Counted from the stretch's first letter, positions 40,297 to 50,400 are shown. The stretch: 64,000 nucleotides of DNA from Solirubrobacteraceae bacterium (GCA_030447785.1 JAUJOF010000003.1:235105-299104); one strand, 5' to 3'. A program made the numbers and translations. The notes: generated by a model not told the origin, from the sequence alone.

Positions 40297-41490
40297 ATGA
40301 TCATCTGCGTGCTGCTCCCGCGCTTCGAGCTGGCCGTGGCGGCCGCCGACCGTACCGCGCTGCTTCGCGAGCCGGTCGCGCTGGCGCCCGCCGAGGGCGG
40401 CGTACAGGCCGTCGGGGAGGTCTCGCCGGCCGCGGAGGCCTTCGGGGTTCGCGCGGGCATGCGCCTGGGGGAGGCGCTCGCGCGCTGTCCCGGGCTCACC
40501 CTGGTGCCCGCCGATCCCATCGCGGTCGCCGAGGCATGGGAGCACGTCCTCGCGCGCCTCGAGGGCATCGGCGCAGCGGTCGAGAACTCCCGCCCGGGCG
40601 AGACGTGCTTCGACAGTCGCGGCCTGCGCCGTCTGCACGGGGGGCATCTGGAGGGCGTGCTCGCCGAGGTCCGCCGGGCGCTGACGTCCGGGCGCCCATC
40701 GGGCGGTGCTCGCCTCGGAGCCGGGCCGGTGCGCTTCTGCGCCGTGGCCGCTTCGCACGTCGCGCGCTCGCGCGGCCATGGGGTGGTGGCCGGCGCGGGT
40801 GATCTCGCGCCGCTCCCGGTGGCGCTGCTGGCTCGCCGCGCGGAGACCGCGGAGCTGCCGCCGTCGCTCGAGCGCCTGGGCCTGGGCACGCTGGGCGCGG
40901 TGGCTGCGCTGCCCCGCGCCGCGCTGGGCGACCGCTTCGGCCGCGCCGGTCTGCTGGCCCACGACCTCGCGGGCGGGCACGACACGCCGCTGCGCCCGCG
41001 CGCGCCCGGGGAGACGCTCGAGGAGACGCTCGATCTCCCCGAGGCCGCGAGCGGCCAGCAGCTCGAGCGGGCGCTGGCCCTGGTGATCGACCGGCTGCTG
41101 GCCCGCCGCGAGCGGCGTGGGCGCACGCTGCGCGCCGCGGTGCTCTCCGCGCGCCTGGTTGCGGGTGGTACGTGGCGCGAGCGCATGGTCTTCCGCGAGG
41201 CCACCGCCGACCCGACGCGCATCCGCCTGGCCGCCCGCGCGCGCCTGGCGCTGCTGCCCGCGCCCGCCGAGACCCTGCGCCTGGGCGCCGACCGCTTCGG
41301 CCCGCCCCATCCCGAGGGCGGCGTGCTGTTCGAGGACGGTGCCACCCGGCGCCGCGCCCGCCTGCGCGAGGCGGTGGGCCAGGTCCGCGCCGTCGCGGGC
41401 CCCGAAGCGGCGCTGCGCGTGCTGCCCGTGGACCCCGGCTCGCGCGTGCCCGAGCGCCACGCCGTCCTCACCCCCTTCGAGCCGTCGTGA
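40297..41490 (+). CDS. imuB: ImuB-like Y-family polymerase homologue (mutasome adaptor)
   Basis: 397 residues in the Y-family polymerase fold. The N-terminal segment IICVLLPRFELAVAAA stands where active polymerases have the metal-binding D-x-D-x-F motif, and ETCFDSRGLRRLHGG stands in for S-x-DE; the catalytic acids are missing, as in ImuB. ImuB links DnaE2 to the beta clamp in mutagenic repair. The region after the little finger is short, and no clear C-terminal clamp-binding peptide was seen. SOS box adjoins the start; DUF6504 gene overlaps the end; dnaE2 is 3.4 kb downstream. Confidence 0.85.
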   Translation: MIICVLLPRFELAVAAADRTALLREPVALAPAEGGVQAVGEVSPAAEAFGVRAGMRLGEALARCPGLTLVPADPIAVAEAWEHVLARLEGIGAAVENSRPGETCFDSRGLRRLHGGHLEGVLAEVRRALTSGRPSGGARLGAGPVRFCAVAASHVARSRGHGVVAGAGDLAPLPVALLARRAETAELPPSLERLGLGTLGAVAALPRAALGDRFGRAGLLAHDLAGGHDTPLRPRAPGETLEETLDLPEAASGQQLERALALVIDRLLARRERRGRTLRAAVLSARLVAGGTWRERMVFREATADPTRIRLAARARLALLPAPAETLRLGADRFGPPHPEGGVLFEDGATRRRARLREAVGQVRAVAGPEAALRVLPVDPGSRVPERHAVLTPFEPS

Positions 41491-41735
41491 GTCCAGGCCC
41501 CCGTCGCCTCAACGAGCCGCGACCCGCCCGTGTGCGCGCCGGGCCGGGCGGGCGGCCGCTGGCCGTGGACGGGCGCGCCGTGGAGGCCGTGCGCGAGACC
41601 TGGCTGGTCGAGGACCGCTGGTGGACCGCGCGCCCCCTGCGCCGGCGCCACTGGGAGGTGGTCACCGTCTGCGGGCGCGACGTCACCGTCTTCCGCGATC
41701 TGTCCGACGGCGGGGGCTGGTTCGCGCAGCGTTAG
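41487..41735 (+). CDS. DUF6504 family protein (ImuB-DnaE2 cassette)
   Basis: 82 residues, GTG start overlapping imuB by four bases. The pattern RPLAVDGRAVEAVRETWLVED-WW followed by RRRHWEVVTVCGRDVTVFRDL matches DUF6504, which commonly sits between imuB and dnaE2 in actinomycetes. Probably a small auxiliary part of the mutasome; its action is unknown. Confidence 0.82.
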   Translation: MSPGPRRLNEPRPARVRAGPGGRPLAVDGRAVEAVRETWLVEDRWWTARPLRRRHWEVVTVCGRDVTVFRDLSDGGGWFAQR

Positions 41736-41805
41736 CGAGATCCCAAAGCGCCACGTGGACCGGGCAGACCGTCGTGTGCCCGTGGGTGGGAGAGGCCGAT
41801 GGGCC

Positions 41806-43170
41806 ATGATCCCTGCGATGGCCGCCGAGCCTGCCCCCGCCGGGGCGCCACCCGCCCCGCCGGACGCCCCAGGCCATCGGCCGGTCGACGCCGCGGCGCG
41901 CGAGCAGGCGGGATTGGCCTACGTGGCGGTGGCCTCCTTCCTGGCCTCCCGGGTCGCTCCCTTCGGCGGCTTCGCCCTCGCGCTGGCCGGCGGCACCGCG
42001 CCGGCCCGCGCGGCGGCCCGCGGCGGGTTGCGCACCGGCTGTGGCACCACGCTCGCGGCGCTCGTGCAGAGCGTGGCGATCATGGGGCCCTCACGGATCA
42101 ACGTCCCGCTCACCCAGGCCCTCTCCGCTCCGCTGCTGGGCTGGATGGAGGCCCGCGGCCGCGGCTTCGCCGCCCAGACCGTCGTCTGCTTGCTCATCCG
42201 GGTCGCGCACGTGAGCGCCCTGTACGTGTTCTTCATCTGGATCGTGCTGGGGGGTCTCGATGCGTACGCCGGCGGCTACGACGTCTTTTGGAGCTGGGTC
42301 CCGGGCCTGCCGCCGGGCGTCGCCGGCGCGCTGATCTTCACCGCTGCGGGCATCGTCGCCTGGGCCCTGGCGGTCAGTCCGTTCCAGGTCTTTCTCTACC
42401 GCCGCGCCCTGCGCCGCTGGCCAGGGGAGGGGGATGAGCGGTCGTGCGCGGAGGTCGCCGCCGGCGATGGAGCGCCTGGGCACCGCGGAGATGATGCGCC
42501 CCCCGCGGAGGTGCTCTCGGCCGAGGGGTCGGCGCGACACTCGCCCCGCTTCGATCCCCGCGCCGTCGCGCTCGCCGCGGGCGTGGCCTTCACCGTGCTG
42601 CTGCTGAGCACCGAGCCGCCGGTGCTCGCCGCGGTCGGGGGGTGGCTCGCGCTGGCCTGGCTCACCGCCCGCGGGGAGCGCGCCTTTGTGCTCGGCGGCC
42701 TCGTGCTCGCGCTCCTCCTGGCCACGGGAGTGCTGGCAGGGGGCCTGTTGGCCGGCCTGGGCACGGAGGAGACGCTGGGGCGCACCGCCCGCGCCGGGCT
42801 GCTGGTCCTCGTCGCCACGTGGCTGCGCTCGGCCGCCGGAGAGCGCGGGCTGCGCGACGTGGCGCGCCGCAGCCTGGGTCGGCTGCGCCGGGTGCCCTCG
42901 GCCAGCCAGGCGGCGGAGGTCCTCGACCGCCTGGGCGGCGTGCGCGGGCTGGGCGTCGCGGCTCGCCGCCTGCGCGACGGCCTGCGCGGCGTGCGCCGGC
43001 GCCCCGGACCGCTGGCCGGCGCCATCCTGCGCTGGATCGCCGCGGAGCAGGCGGGCTTCGCCCCCGCCGGCGCACCCCCTCCACGGCGTCTGCGCCTGCG
43101 CGCTCCCGACGCCGCCCTGCTCGCGCTCGTGGTGGCCACCGCGGCGACCCTCCCGCTCATGGCGCTGTGA
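41806..43170 (+). CDS. Polytopic membrane protein of unknown function
   Basis: About 454 residues with at least six to eight membrane helices, in two groups (about 40-215 and 260-340) separated by an acidic loop, then an Arg-rich cytoplasmic stretch and a final helix at the C-terminus. The pattern faintly recalls energy-coupling-factor T components, but no A-S-G signature was found. It lies within the SOS gene group yet no LexA box precedes it. Start could be ATG 41806 or 41818. Confidence 0.6.
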   Translation: MIPAMAAEPAPAGAPPAPPDAPGHRPVDAAAREQAGLAYVAVASFLASRVAPFGGFALALAGGTAPARAAARGGLRTGCGTTLAALVQSVAIMGPSRINVPLTQALSAPLLGWMEARGRGFAAQTVVCLLIRVAHVSALYVFFIWIVLGGLDAYAGGYDVFWSWVPGLPPGVAGALIFTAAGIVAWALAVSPFQVFLYRRALRRWPGEGDERSCAEVAAGDGAPGHRGDDAPPAEVLSAEGSARHSPRFDPRAVALAAGVAFTVLLLSTEPPVLAAVGGWLALAWLTARGERAFVLGGLVLALLLATGVLAGGLLAGLGTEETLGRTARAGLLVLVATWLRSAAGERGLRDVARRSLGRLRRVPSASQAAEVLDRLGGVRGLGVAARRLRDGLRGVRRRPGPLAGAILRWIAAEQAGFAPAGAPPPRRLRLRAPDAALLALVVATAATLPLMAL

Positions 43171-43576
43171 GCGGTTCCGGTTGGCGTTGCCTGGGGGATG
43201 CGCCGCAAGAGCTGTCTGAGGACCGGAGGTGGTCGGCCGCCGACGACGGCCGGCTGAGGTACTGAGAGAGCGTAAGAAGCTGCTTCAGGCGATGCGCCTC
43301 CTCGAATGCCGCCCGCGCGTCCCATGCGTCGAGGGGCAGCCAGAGGTCCGGCCAGCGAAGCCACCGACTGGGCCACGGAGTCTCGGCGGGCGGCTTGCCG
43401 AGGAGATAGAGCGCCCACTCCGGGCGCGGCTGTGGTGGGGCATCCTTGCGCAGACCGCGACCGCGAAGACGCCCACCGTCCGGCAACTCCACAACGCCTG
43501 GCCCGAGTTGCCACGACACCGGCTCATTCTGAAGACTTCGGTTGTAAGTCGTAACCCCCGCGGGTCGAGCCGTCAC
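43157..43576 (-). pseudogene. Truncated protein-phosphatase-like gene lacking the catalytic loop
   Basis: The first ~100 residues (VVELPDGGRLRGRGLRKD, PEWALYLLGKPP, TPWPSRWLRWPDLWLPLD) look like the N-terminal half of an actinomycete protein phosphatase family, in which a C-x5-R active-site loop should follow the helix FEEAHRLKQ. Instead the frame runs into unrelated sequence overlapping the end of the membrane protein gene. It is probably a truncated remnant. The family assignment rests on memory of the motif pattern. Confidence 0.5.
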
Positions 43577-43599
43577 ACCGCGCCCGGGAGGCTGGGGCC

Positions 43600-44811
43600 G
43601 TGTCCGAGCGAGGGCAGGCCACCGTCGAGTACCTCGGGTTGATCGCGCTCGTCGCCGCCCTGCTCGTGGCGGGCGGGATCGCGGTCTTTGCCCCCGCCCT
43701 GACCGAGCGAGTCGTCGAGGGCTTCCGCCGCGCGCTGTGCGCGGTGACCGGTGCGGCGTGCGACCCCGGGCGCGAGCCGTGCGTCGTGGCCTCCGAGGAG
43801 GTCCGCGATCGGGGGGAGGTCACCGGACTGGTGATCAGAGTCGGGCGCGACCACGCCGTCCTGCGCGAGCGGCGCTCCGACGGCTCCGTCCTGGTGACGG
43901 TGATCGACGGCCTGGACGCCGGCGTGGAGGTCGCCGGGGGCATCGGGGGCACGCTGCGCGTCGGCCGGCGCGGGCTGGGCGCGGGCGGCGCCCTGCGCGG
44001 CGCGCTGATCGCCGAGGGCGGGGGCGGGCGCACGTGGTTGGCCCGCGACGACCGCGAGGCCGACGCCATCGTGGCGGCCATCGGGTCCGATGGGAGACTG
44101 CGCTGGCTCACCGCTCCCTACCGGGCGGTCGGTGGTGCGCTCGGCCTGCGCGAGGAGCCCGAGGCGACCGAGGTGTATCTCGAGGGCGGCCTGCGGGCGA
44201 GAGGGGCGGGCGAGCTGGCGCTCCCGGAGGTCGACGCCCAACTCCACGCGGTCTTTGCCCGCGCCGGCGGTGTGCGGTGGAACCGGCGCAGCGACGAGCG
44301 CACCTTCTATCTGGCCCGCTCGGGGGAGCTGGCGGGCGCGCTGGCCTCCGCGCTGGGCGACGTCGCCGGCGGGGTCCAGGGAGAGGGGCGCCTGGCGCTG
44401 ACCATCGACCGCCGCGGCCGCCCGCTGCGCCTCACCGCGCTCGGCGCCTACGGACGCTCGGACGCCCGCGACCGGGGGCGGCGGACCGAGCTCGAGGCCA
44501 CGCTCGACTTGCGCGATCCGGCCCGCGCCGCAGCCGTGCGCGCGCTGCTGCTCGGGCTGGCCACGGGCGGCGCCGCTCGCGGCGCGGCGCTGCACGGCCT
44601 CCTGGCCCTCTTGCGCGCCGAGGGCCGGACGGACCGGCGCGTCTACGCCACGGCACACGACGATACGGGGCTGGGCGGGCGCCTCACCGCCCTCGGCGCG
44701 CTGGGAGCCGACGCCCTGCGCTCCACCACGGGCACCCGCCTGCTCGACGCCGCCAGCCGGAACCCGGGGGGTCCCTGGCTGCGCCGCGACGACTGCCTGG
44801 CGGGTAGGTGA
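43600..44811 (+). CDS. TadE/Flp-pilin-like protein with large extracellular domain
   Basis: 403 residues from GTG 43600. The N-terminus RGQATVEYLGLIALVAALLVAGG is a type-IV/Flp pilin-like prepilin start (G-Q-A-x-V-E-Y) with a single membrane helix. The remainder is Gly/Arg/Ala-rich with many beta-prone repeats and few Cys; no domain recognised. It might be a pseudopilin or surface protein. It lies directly upstream of dnaE2 but separated from it by the LexA box. Confidence 0.65.
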   Translation: MSERGQATVEYLGLIALVAALLVAGGIAVFAPALTERVVEGFRRALCAVTGAACDPGREPCVVASEEVRDRGEVTGLVIRVGRDHAVLRERRSDGSVLVTVIDGLDAGVEVAGGIGGTLRVGRRGLGAGGALRGALIAEGGGGRTWLARDDREADAIVAAIGSDGRLRWLTAPYRAVGGALGLREEPEATEVYLEGGLRARGAGELALPEVDAQLHAVFARAGGVRWNRRSDERTFYLARSGELAGALASALGDVAGGVQGEGRLALTIDRRGRPLRLTALGAYGRSDARDRGRRTELEATLDLRDPARAAAVRALLLGLATGGAARGAALHGLLALLRAEGRTDRRVYATAHDDTGLGGRLTALGALGADALRSTTGTRLLDAASRNPGGPWLRRDDCLAGR

Positions 44812-44832
44812 GCGATCCGTCCTCCCGGCATG

Positions 44833-44846
44833 GGAACATGTGTTCG
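44833..44846 (+). promoter_or_regulatory. LexA box before dnaE2
   Basis: GGAACATGTGTTCG differs from the SOS consensus only at the first base. It ends two bases before the dnaE2 ATG, the same close placement as at imuB. Confidence 0.85.
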
Positions 44847-44848
44847 TA

Positions 44849-47800
44849 ATGAACTACGTCGAGCTGCACGCGCACTCCGCCTACTCGTTTCTCGATGGCG
44901 CCTCCCAGCCCGACGAGCTGGTGGCCGCCGCGGTGCAGCGCGGGTACGGGGCGCTCGCCCTGACCGATCACGACTCGGTCTCGGGCTCCATGGAGTTCGC
45001 CCAGGCCGCTCGGGGACTGGGGCTGCGGGCCATCCACGGCGCGGAGATCACGCTGCTCGACCCGCTACAGACGCCGTGCCACCACCTCACGCTGCTCGTG
45101 CGCGACGCCCGCGGGTGGCGCAACCTCTGCCGGCTGCTCACCAAGGCCCACGCGGCGACGAGGGACGACGGCCAGCGCCGTCTGGGCGAGCCCGGCCTCA
45201 CCCTCGCCGACGTCGCGGCCCACGCCGAGGGCCTGGTGTGCCTGACCGGGTGCGCGACCCACGGTGTGCGCGACGAGCCCACCCTGCGCCGCCTGCTGGG
45301 CGCCTTCGGGCGCGCCGGGCTGCGCGTCGAGCTGCAGCGCCCCTACCTGCGTCATGACCGCGCGCGGACGCGCGAGCTGCTCGCGCTCGCACGCCGGCTG
45401 GGGGTGGCGGCGGTGGTCACGGGCAACGTCCACGCGCACACGCCCGCGCGGGCACGATTGCAAGACGCGCTGGTGGCCATCCGCCACGGCACCACGCTGG
45501 ACGCCTCAGAGCCCCTGCGCCGGCCCAACCATGCCCACGTGCTGGCCAGCCCGCAGGCCATGGCCGCCCGCTTCGCCGGCCACCCCGAGGCGGTGGCCGA
45601 GACCGTCCGCCTGGCCGACGCGCTGCGCTTCGACCTCACGCAGGACCTGGGCTACCGCTACCCCGGGGCGGAGGACGCCACGGCGCCCCGGCGTTTGGCC
45701 GAGGCCTGCCACGCCGTCTTCGACGTCCGCTACCCGCCCGGCTCGGTCCACCGCACCGAGGCGGCCGGGCGCCTGGAGACCGAGCTGCGGGTCATCGACG
45801 AGCTCGGCCTGGCCGGCTTCTTCCTGCTGCACCGCGACCTGCTCGAGCTGGCCCGCGAGGTGGCCGTGGAGGTCCGCGGAGCCGCGGGGCCGAACTCCCC
45901 GCGCGCGCTGTTGCCTCCCGGGCGCGGGCGGGGCTCCAGCGTGTCGTCGATCGTCTGCTACCTCACCGGGCTCTCGCACGTCGACCCCATCCACAACGAG
46001 CTCGGGCTCGGGCGCTTCCTCAACGACGAGATCACCGCGCTGCCCGACATCGATCTCGACTTCCCGCGCGACGTGCGCGAGGTGCTCATCCCCCGCGTGC
46101 ACGACCTCTACGGCCGCGACCGCTCCGCGCTGGTGGCGGCCTTCCCCACCTACCGCGCGCGGGGGGCCATCCGCGAGCTGGGCAAGGCGCTGGCCCTGCC
46201 CGCCGCGGAGATCGAGCGCGTGGCCCGCGGCTCGGAGGGCTTCTCCGCCGAGGGGTGGGCCGCGACATCGACGTGGCGCTGGGGCCGCATCGCAGGACGG
46301 GCGCACCGGGGGATCGCTGGAGCGCACTCGCCGAGCTCTCCGCCGAGGCCGCCGGGCTGCCCCGCCACCTCTCCCAGCACTCCGGGGGGATGATCGTGGC
46401 CACCCGCCCGCTGGTGGACTGCGTGCCACTGGTGCCCGCGGCCATGGAGGGCCGCCAGTTGGCCCAGTGGGACAAGGACTCCTGCGCGGACGCGGGCTTT
46501 CTCAAGATCGACCTGCTCGGCCTGGGGATGCTCTCTGCGGTCGAGCGCTGCGTGGAGCTCATCGCCGCCACCCGCGGCGAGCGCGTCGACCTCAGCCGCA
46601 TCCCCACGACGACCCGGCCACCTTCGCGATGATCCAGGAGGCCGACACCACCGGCGTCTTCCAGATCGAGTCGCGCGCGCAGATGGGCTCGCTGCGGCGC
46701 ACGCGCCCCGAGACGCTCGAGGACCTCACGATCCAGGTGGCCATCGTGCGCCCCGGCCCGATCATGGGTGGCGCGGTCAATCCCTACGTCGAGCGCCGCC
46801 AGCGCCGGCGCGAGGATCCCACCTTCCAGGTCTCCTACCTGCACCCAAGCCTCGAGCCTGCGCTGCGCGAGACCCTGGGTACGATCATCTTCCAGGACCA
46901 GGTCATCGACGTCGCCCAGGCCTTCGCGGGCTTCTCGGCGGGGGAGGCGGAGGGGCTGCGTCGCGCGATGAGCCGCAAGCGCTCGGCCGAGGCGATGCAG
47001 GCCCACCACGACCGCTTCGTCGCCGGCGCGATGGCCACGCATGGGGTGGACGCCGAGCTGGCCGAGGCGGTCTACACGATGATCGTGGGCTTCTCGGGCT
47101 TCGGCTTCCCCAAGGCCCACGGGGCGGCCTTCGGGCTGCTGGCCTACCAGTCGACCTGGCTGCGCGCCACCACCCCACGGAGTTCCTGTGCGCGCTGCTG
47201 GACGAGCAGCCCATGGGCTTCTACCCGCCCGACGCCCTGGTCCACGAGGCCCAACGCCGCGGGATCGAGGTTCGCCCGCCCGACGTCAACGCCAGCGAGG
47301 CCACCTGCACGGTGGAGGACGGCGAGGCGGTGCGCATCGGCCTGGGCTACGTGCTGGGCGTGCGCGCCGGCGACGTCGCCGCGCTGGTGGCCGCCCGCCA
47401 CGCCGGGGTCCCTTCCGCTCGCTGGAGGACCTGGCCTCGCGCGCGGGCGCCGGACGCGCCTCGCTGGAGGGCCTGGCCTGGTCGGGCGCCTGCGACGCCC
47501 TGGCGCAGGGCTCGGGGGGCTCGCCCGGCGCACCGCGCTGTGGCAGCTGGGCGTCGCCGCGCCGGGACGGATGGCTCGCGGCGTCGGGAGGGCCCCGACG
47601 CAGCTTTCGCTGCCGCTCGAGCTCCCCGCGCCGCCGTCCCTGGACCCGCTCGGCGACTGGGACGAGATGGTGGCCGGCTATGCCACCACCGGGATGGCCA
47701 TCACCGGCCATCCCATGGCGCTGCTGCGCGATGACCTGGCGGGCCGGGGAGCGGTGACCGTCGCCGATCTGGGGCGTCTGGGCCACGGGACCACCGTGCG

Positions 47801-48169
47801 GGTGGGCGGCCTGGTGGTCGCCCGCCAGCGCCCGGCCACCGCCAACGGCGTGGTCTTCCTGTTGCTGGAGGACGAGCACGCCACGGTCAACGTCATCGTG
47901 CCCCCGCCGGTCTACCAGCGCGACCGCATGGCCGTGCGCTCCGAGCCGATCGTCCTCGCCGAGGGGCGCCTCGAGCGCCACGCCACCGCAGGGGGGCGAT
48001 CAACGTGCTCGCGCGGCGCATGCACGTGCTCGAGGCGCCGGCGCGCGCCGGGGCGCGGGTGCACGCGCTGCCCGACCGCCGGGAGCACAGCGACGAGGAC
48101 GCCGCAGCGGGCGACTTCCGCGCGGTCGCCCCGCCGGTGATGTCGTTCGCGGCGGGCCGCCGGCGTTGA
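44849..48169 (+). CDS. dnaE2: Error-prone DNA polymerase III alpha subunit DnaE2, with six apparent frameshifts
   Basis: A C-family polymerase of ~1108 residues if frames are joined, the normal DnaE2 length. It begins with a PHP domain (YVELHAHSAYSFLDGA) and has the polymerase core with PDIDLDFPRD, FQIESRAQMG and RRAMSRKRS; an OB-fold comes at the end. The frame shifts at about 46255, 46604, 47167, 47411, 47515 and 47992. Each equals one missing base, at or beside a G/C run. Conserved sequence continues without loss across every break. Sequence error is the most likely cause. With imuB it makes SOS-induced mutations. Confidence 0.88.
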
Positions 48170-48235
48170 GGGTCCCTCGTCGCATCTTCGCCTCACCGCC
48201 ACCAGGCCGCCACGCTTCGGATAGGGTCCGCGCCC

Positions 48236-48727
48236 ATGGTGGCACTGGGCATCGGGCTCTCGTTCCTGATCCTCGGGCTCATCGTCGTCTTCGTCGCGAT
48301 GAGCGGGGGGCCGAAAGGGCGCGCGCAAGGCGCTGCGCTCCGAGTCGCAGCGCAGCACGCGCATCGCGGGGTTCGTCGCGGGTGGCGTGACGATCGCCTT
48401 CGGGGTGCTCCTGCCCGCGCTGACCTTCGCGCTGGCCGGTGCCCCCGACGACGGGCCGGCGGGCGTCGAGCTGTCCGACGTCCAGGTGGAGGGCCGCGAG
48501 TTGTTCGCCACGAACTGCGCGACCTGCCACACGCTGGACGACGCCAACGCCGTGGGGCGCGTGGGCCCCGATCTCGACCGCCTGCGCCCCGACGCCTCGC
48601 TCACGCTCGACGCCATCAAGAACGGCCGCGCGCGGGGATGGGCCAGATGCCGGCGATGCTGCTCACGGGCGAGGACGCCCGCGCGGTGGCCGAGTACGTC
48701 GAGGCCGTCGCCAGCCGTCCCCGGTAA
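48236..48727 (+). CDS. Membrane-anchored c-type cytochrome (two compensating frameshifts)
   Basis: About 163 residues. Two membrane helices (VALGIGLSFLILGLIVVFVAM and VTIAFGVLLPALTFALAG) precede a single-haem domain with CATCH in NCATCHTLDDANAVGRVGPDLD and a distal Met in GQMPAM. The middle lies in another frame: an extra G in the six-G run at 48305-48310 and a missing G near 48634 explain both changes, and the start and end share one frame. Probably an electron carrier matured by the Ccm proteins of this window. Confidence 0.82.
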   Translation: MVALGIGLSFLILGLIVVFVAMSGGPKGRAQGAALRVAAQHAHRGVRRGWRDDRLRGAPARADLRAGRCPRRRAGGRRAVRRPGGGPRVVRHELRDLPHAGRRQRRGARGPRSRPPAPRRLAHARRHQERPRAGMGQMPAMLLTGEDARAVAEYVEAVASRPR

Positions 48728-48771
48728 CCATAACTGCGCCCATTTGCAGGGTCCGCAGCCCCTGCTACGAT

Positions 48772-48900
48772 CCCCGCCGTTCATCGCCGAGTCTCCGCCG
48801 TGGGCGGGGAGCGGGGACCCGATCGTCGGGGCGAGTCGCCTTCTTGGAGGCGTAGCGCAGCTCTTTCAGCGCGAGCCCGTCAGCTAACCCCGTAGGCCCG
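48772..48900 (+). ncRNA. ydaO/yuaA-type cyclic di-AMP riboswitch
   Basis: The highly conserved 3' core CCCGTCAGCTAACCCCGTAGGC (48875-48896), the upstream hairpin TCCGCC-gtg-GGCGGGGA, the GCGGGGACCC segment and GGGGCGAGTCG match the family layout. It ends 24 bases before the ATG of an RlpA-like cell wall protein, the typical target class in actinomycetes. These riboswitches turn expression off when c-di-AMP binds. No diadenylate cyclase is in the window. Confidence 0.85.
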
Positions 48901-48922
48901 AGAAAGAGGATCAAGCGAACGC

Positions 48923-50400
48923 ATGCCGCCACAGGAGGCCGATGTCTGGTGGGCCGACGTCGAGCATCTGCGCGAGGACTTCGAGCGCCGCCGGGCGCGG
49001 CGCGAGGGTCGCGACGGGGAGCGTCGCCCCACGCCGCTGCGCGTGGTGGAGGAGGCCGCGAGTCCGCCTCCCGTGACCGTCGCCCCGCCTCCCGCGAGCG
49101 CCGCGTCATCCCGGCCGAGCGCCGCGCCTCCGCCGAGGGCTCCTCCGCGCCCGCCGAGCGCCACGCCGGTCCCCCCAGCGAGCTCCGCCCCGCCCCCGCG
49201 CAGCGGGGCGACGGGCCCGCCCAGCGCCGTCGCGCGTCCGATGAGCCCCCGGCTCCTGAGTCCCACCGCACGGTGGCCGAGACGGTCGCCCCCGTCGGCG
49301 AGGCGCTGCGTACCGCCGCCGACCGCCTCCGTGCCACCCTCGCTCCGCCGCCCGACCGCGAGGCCTCCCGCTCGCGTACCCGGCCCGCCGAGGAGACCGC
49401 GCCGTCCGCCGTGGCCGAGCCGTCCTGGGCACCCGAGGCCGCGCCCCCGCGCGCGCCCGACGGGCGGCGCACCGTGCAGATCCGCGGACGGCTCGACGAT
49501 GCCCCGCACCCGGGGCCGCGGCGCCGCCACGCCCCCCACCCCGCGCCCGTGACCGTGGGCGAGCGGCTCGGCGCACGGCCCGACCGGGTCGCCGGCTGGG
49601 CCTTCGCCTTCTGCGTGCTGGTGATCCTCATCGCCGCCACCACCGCCGGCGCAGCCACCACGCTGGGCGACCGCACGCTCAAGCGGGGGATGGAGGGCCG
49701 CGACGTGCGCCACCTCCAACTGCGCCTCGACCGCCTGGGCTTCTACGGCGGGCCCGCCAACGCCCGCTACGGCGCGAGCACTCAGCGCGCGGTCAGCGGC
49801 TACCAGCGCTCGCGCTGCCTGGACGCCGACGGCATCGCCGGCCCGGCCACGGTGCGTGCGCTGCGCGCCAACCGGCGGGCGTGCCGGGGCTCGGAGCGCT
49901 CCACGAGGGGGCGCAGCCCCTACGTCAGGACGGCGCTGGGCACTCGCACCCTGCGCCGCGGCGACCGTGGGCGCGACGTGCGCGTCCTCCAGCGTCTGGT
50001 CGGGATGCGCTCCAGCGGCGACTTCGGCCCCAAGACGGGCCGCGCCGTGCGCCGCTTCCAGCGCAGCGCCGGGCTGCAGGGCGACGGAATCGTCGGGCCC
50101 AGCACGCGTGGGGAGCTCGCCCAGCGCAGGATGGCCGTGCGCGGGGCGTCCTGGTACGGCCCCGGCCTGTACGGGCACCGCACCGCCTGCGGCCAGCGGC
50201 TGACCCCCAGCCTCCAGGGCGTCGCCCACCGCCGTCTGCCGTGTGGCACCCGCGTGACGCTCGCCCACAACGGGCGCTTCGTCACCGTCCCGGTGGTCGA
50301 CCGCGGCCCCTACGTCGACGGTCTCACGTTCGATCTGACCTACGCCACCGCTCGCACGCTGGGCTTCTCGGGCACGCAGCGTCTGCACGCCCGCTACTGA
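48923..50400 (+). CDS. Peptidoglycan-binding RlpA-like cell wall protein (probable N-terminal frameshift)
   Basis: About 492 residues. A charged, Pro/Arg-rich cytoplasmic part starts MPPQEADVWWADVEHLRED. One membrane segment (VAGWAFAFCVLVILIAATTAG) comes next, then two PG-binding-1 repeats (VRHLQLRLDRLGFY and VRVLQRLVGM) and a double-psi barrel (ASWYGPGLYGHRTACGQRL, VPVVDRGPYV). The first part lies in a different frame from the rest; the shift, equal to one missing base, falls between about 49050 and 49250. The c-di-AMP riboswitch upstream ties it to cell wall growth control. Likely a septal or resuscitation-type muralytic factor. Confidence 0.85.
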
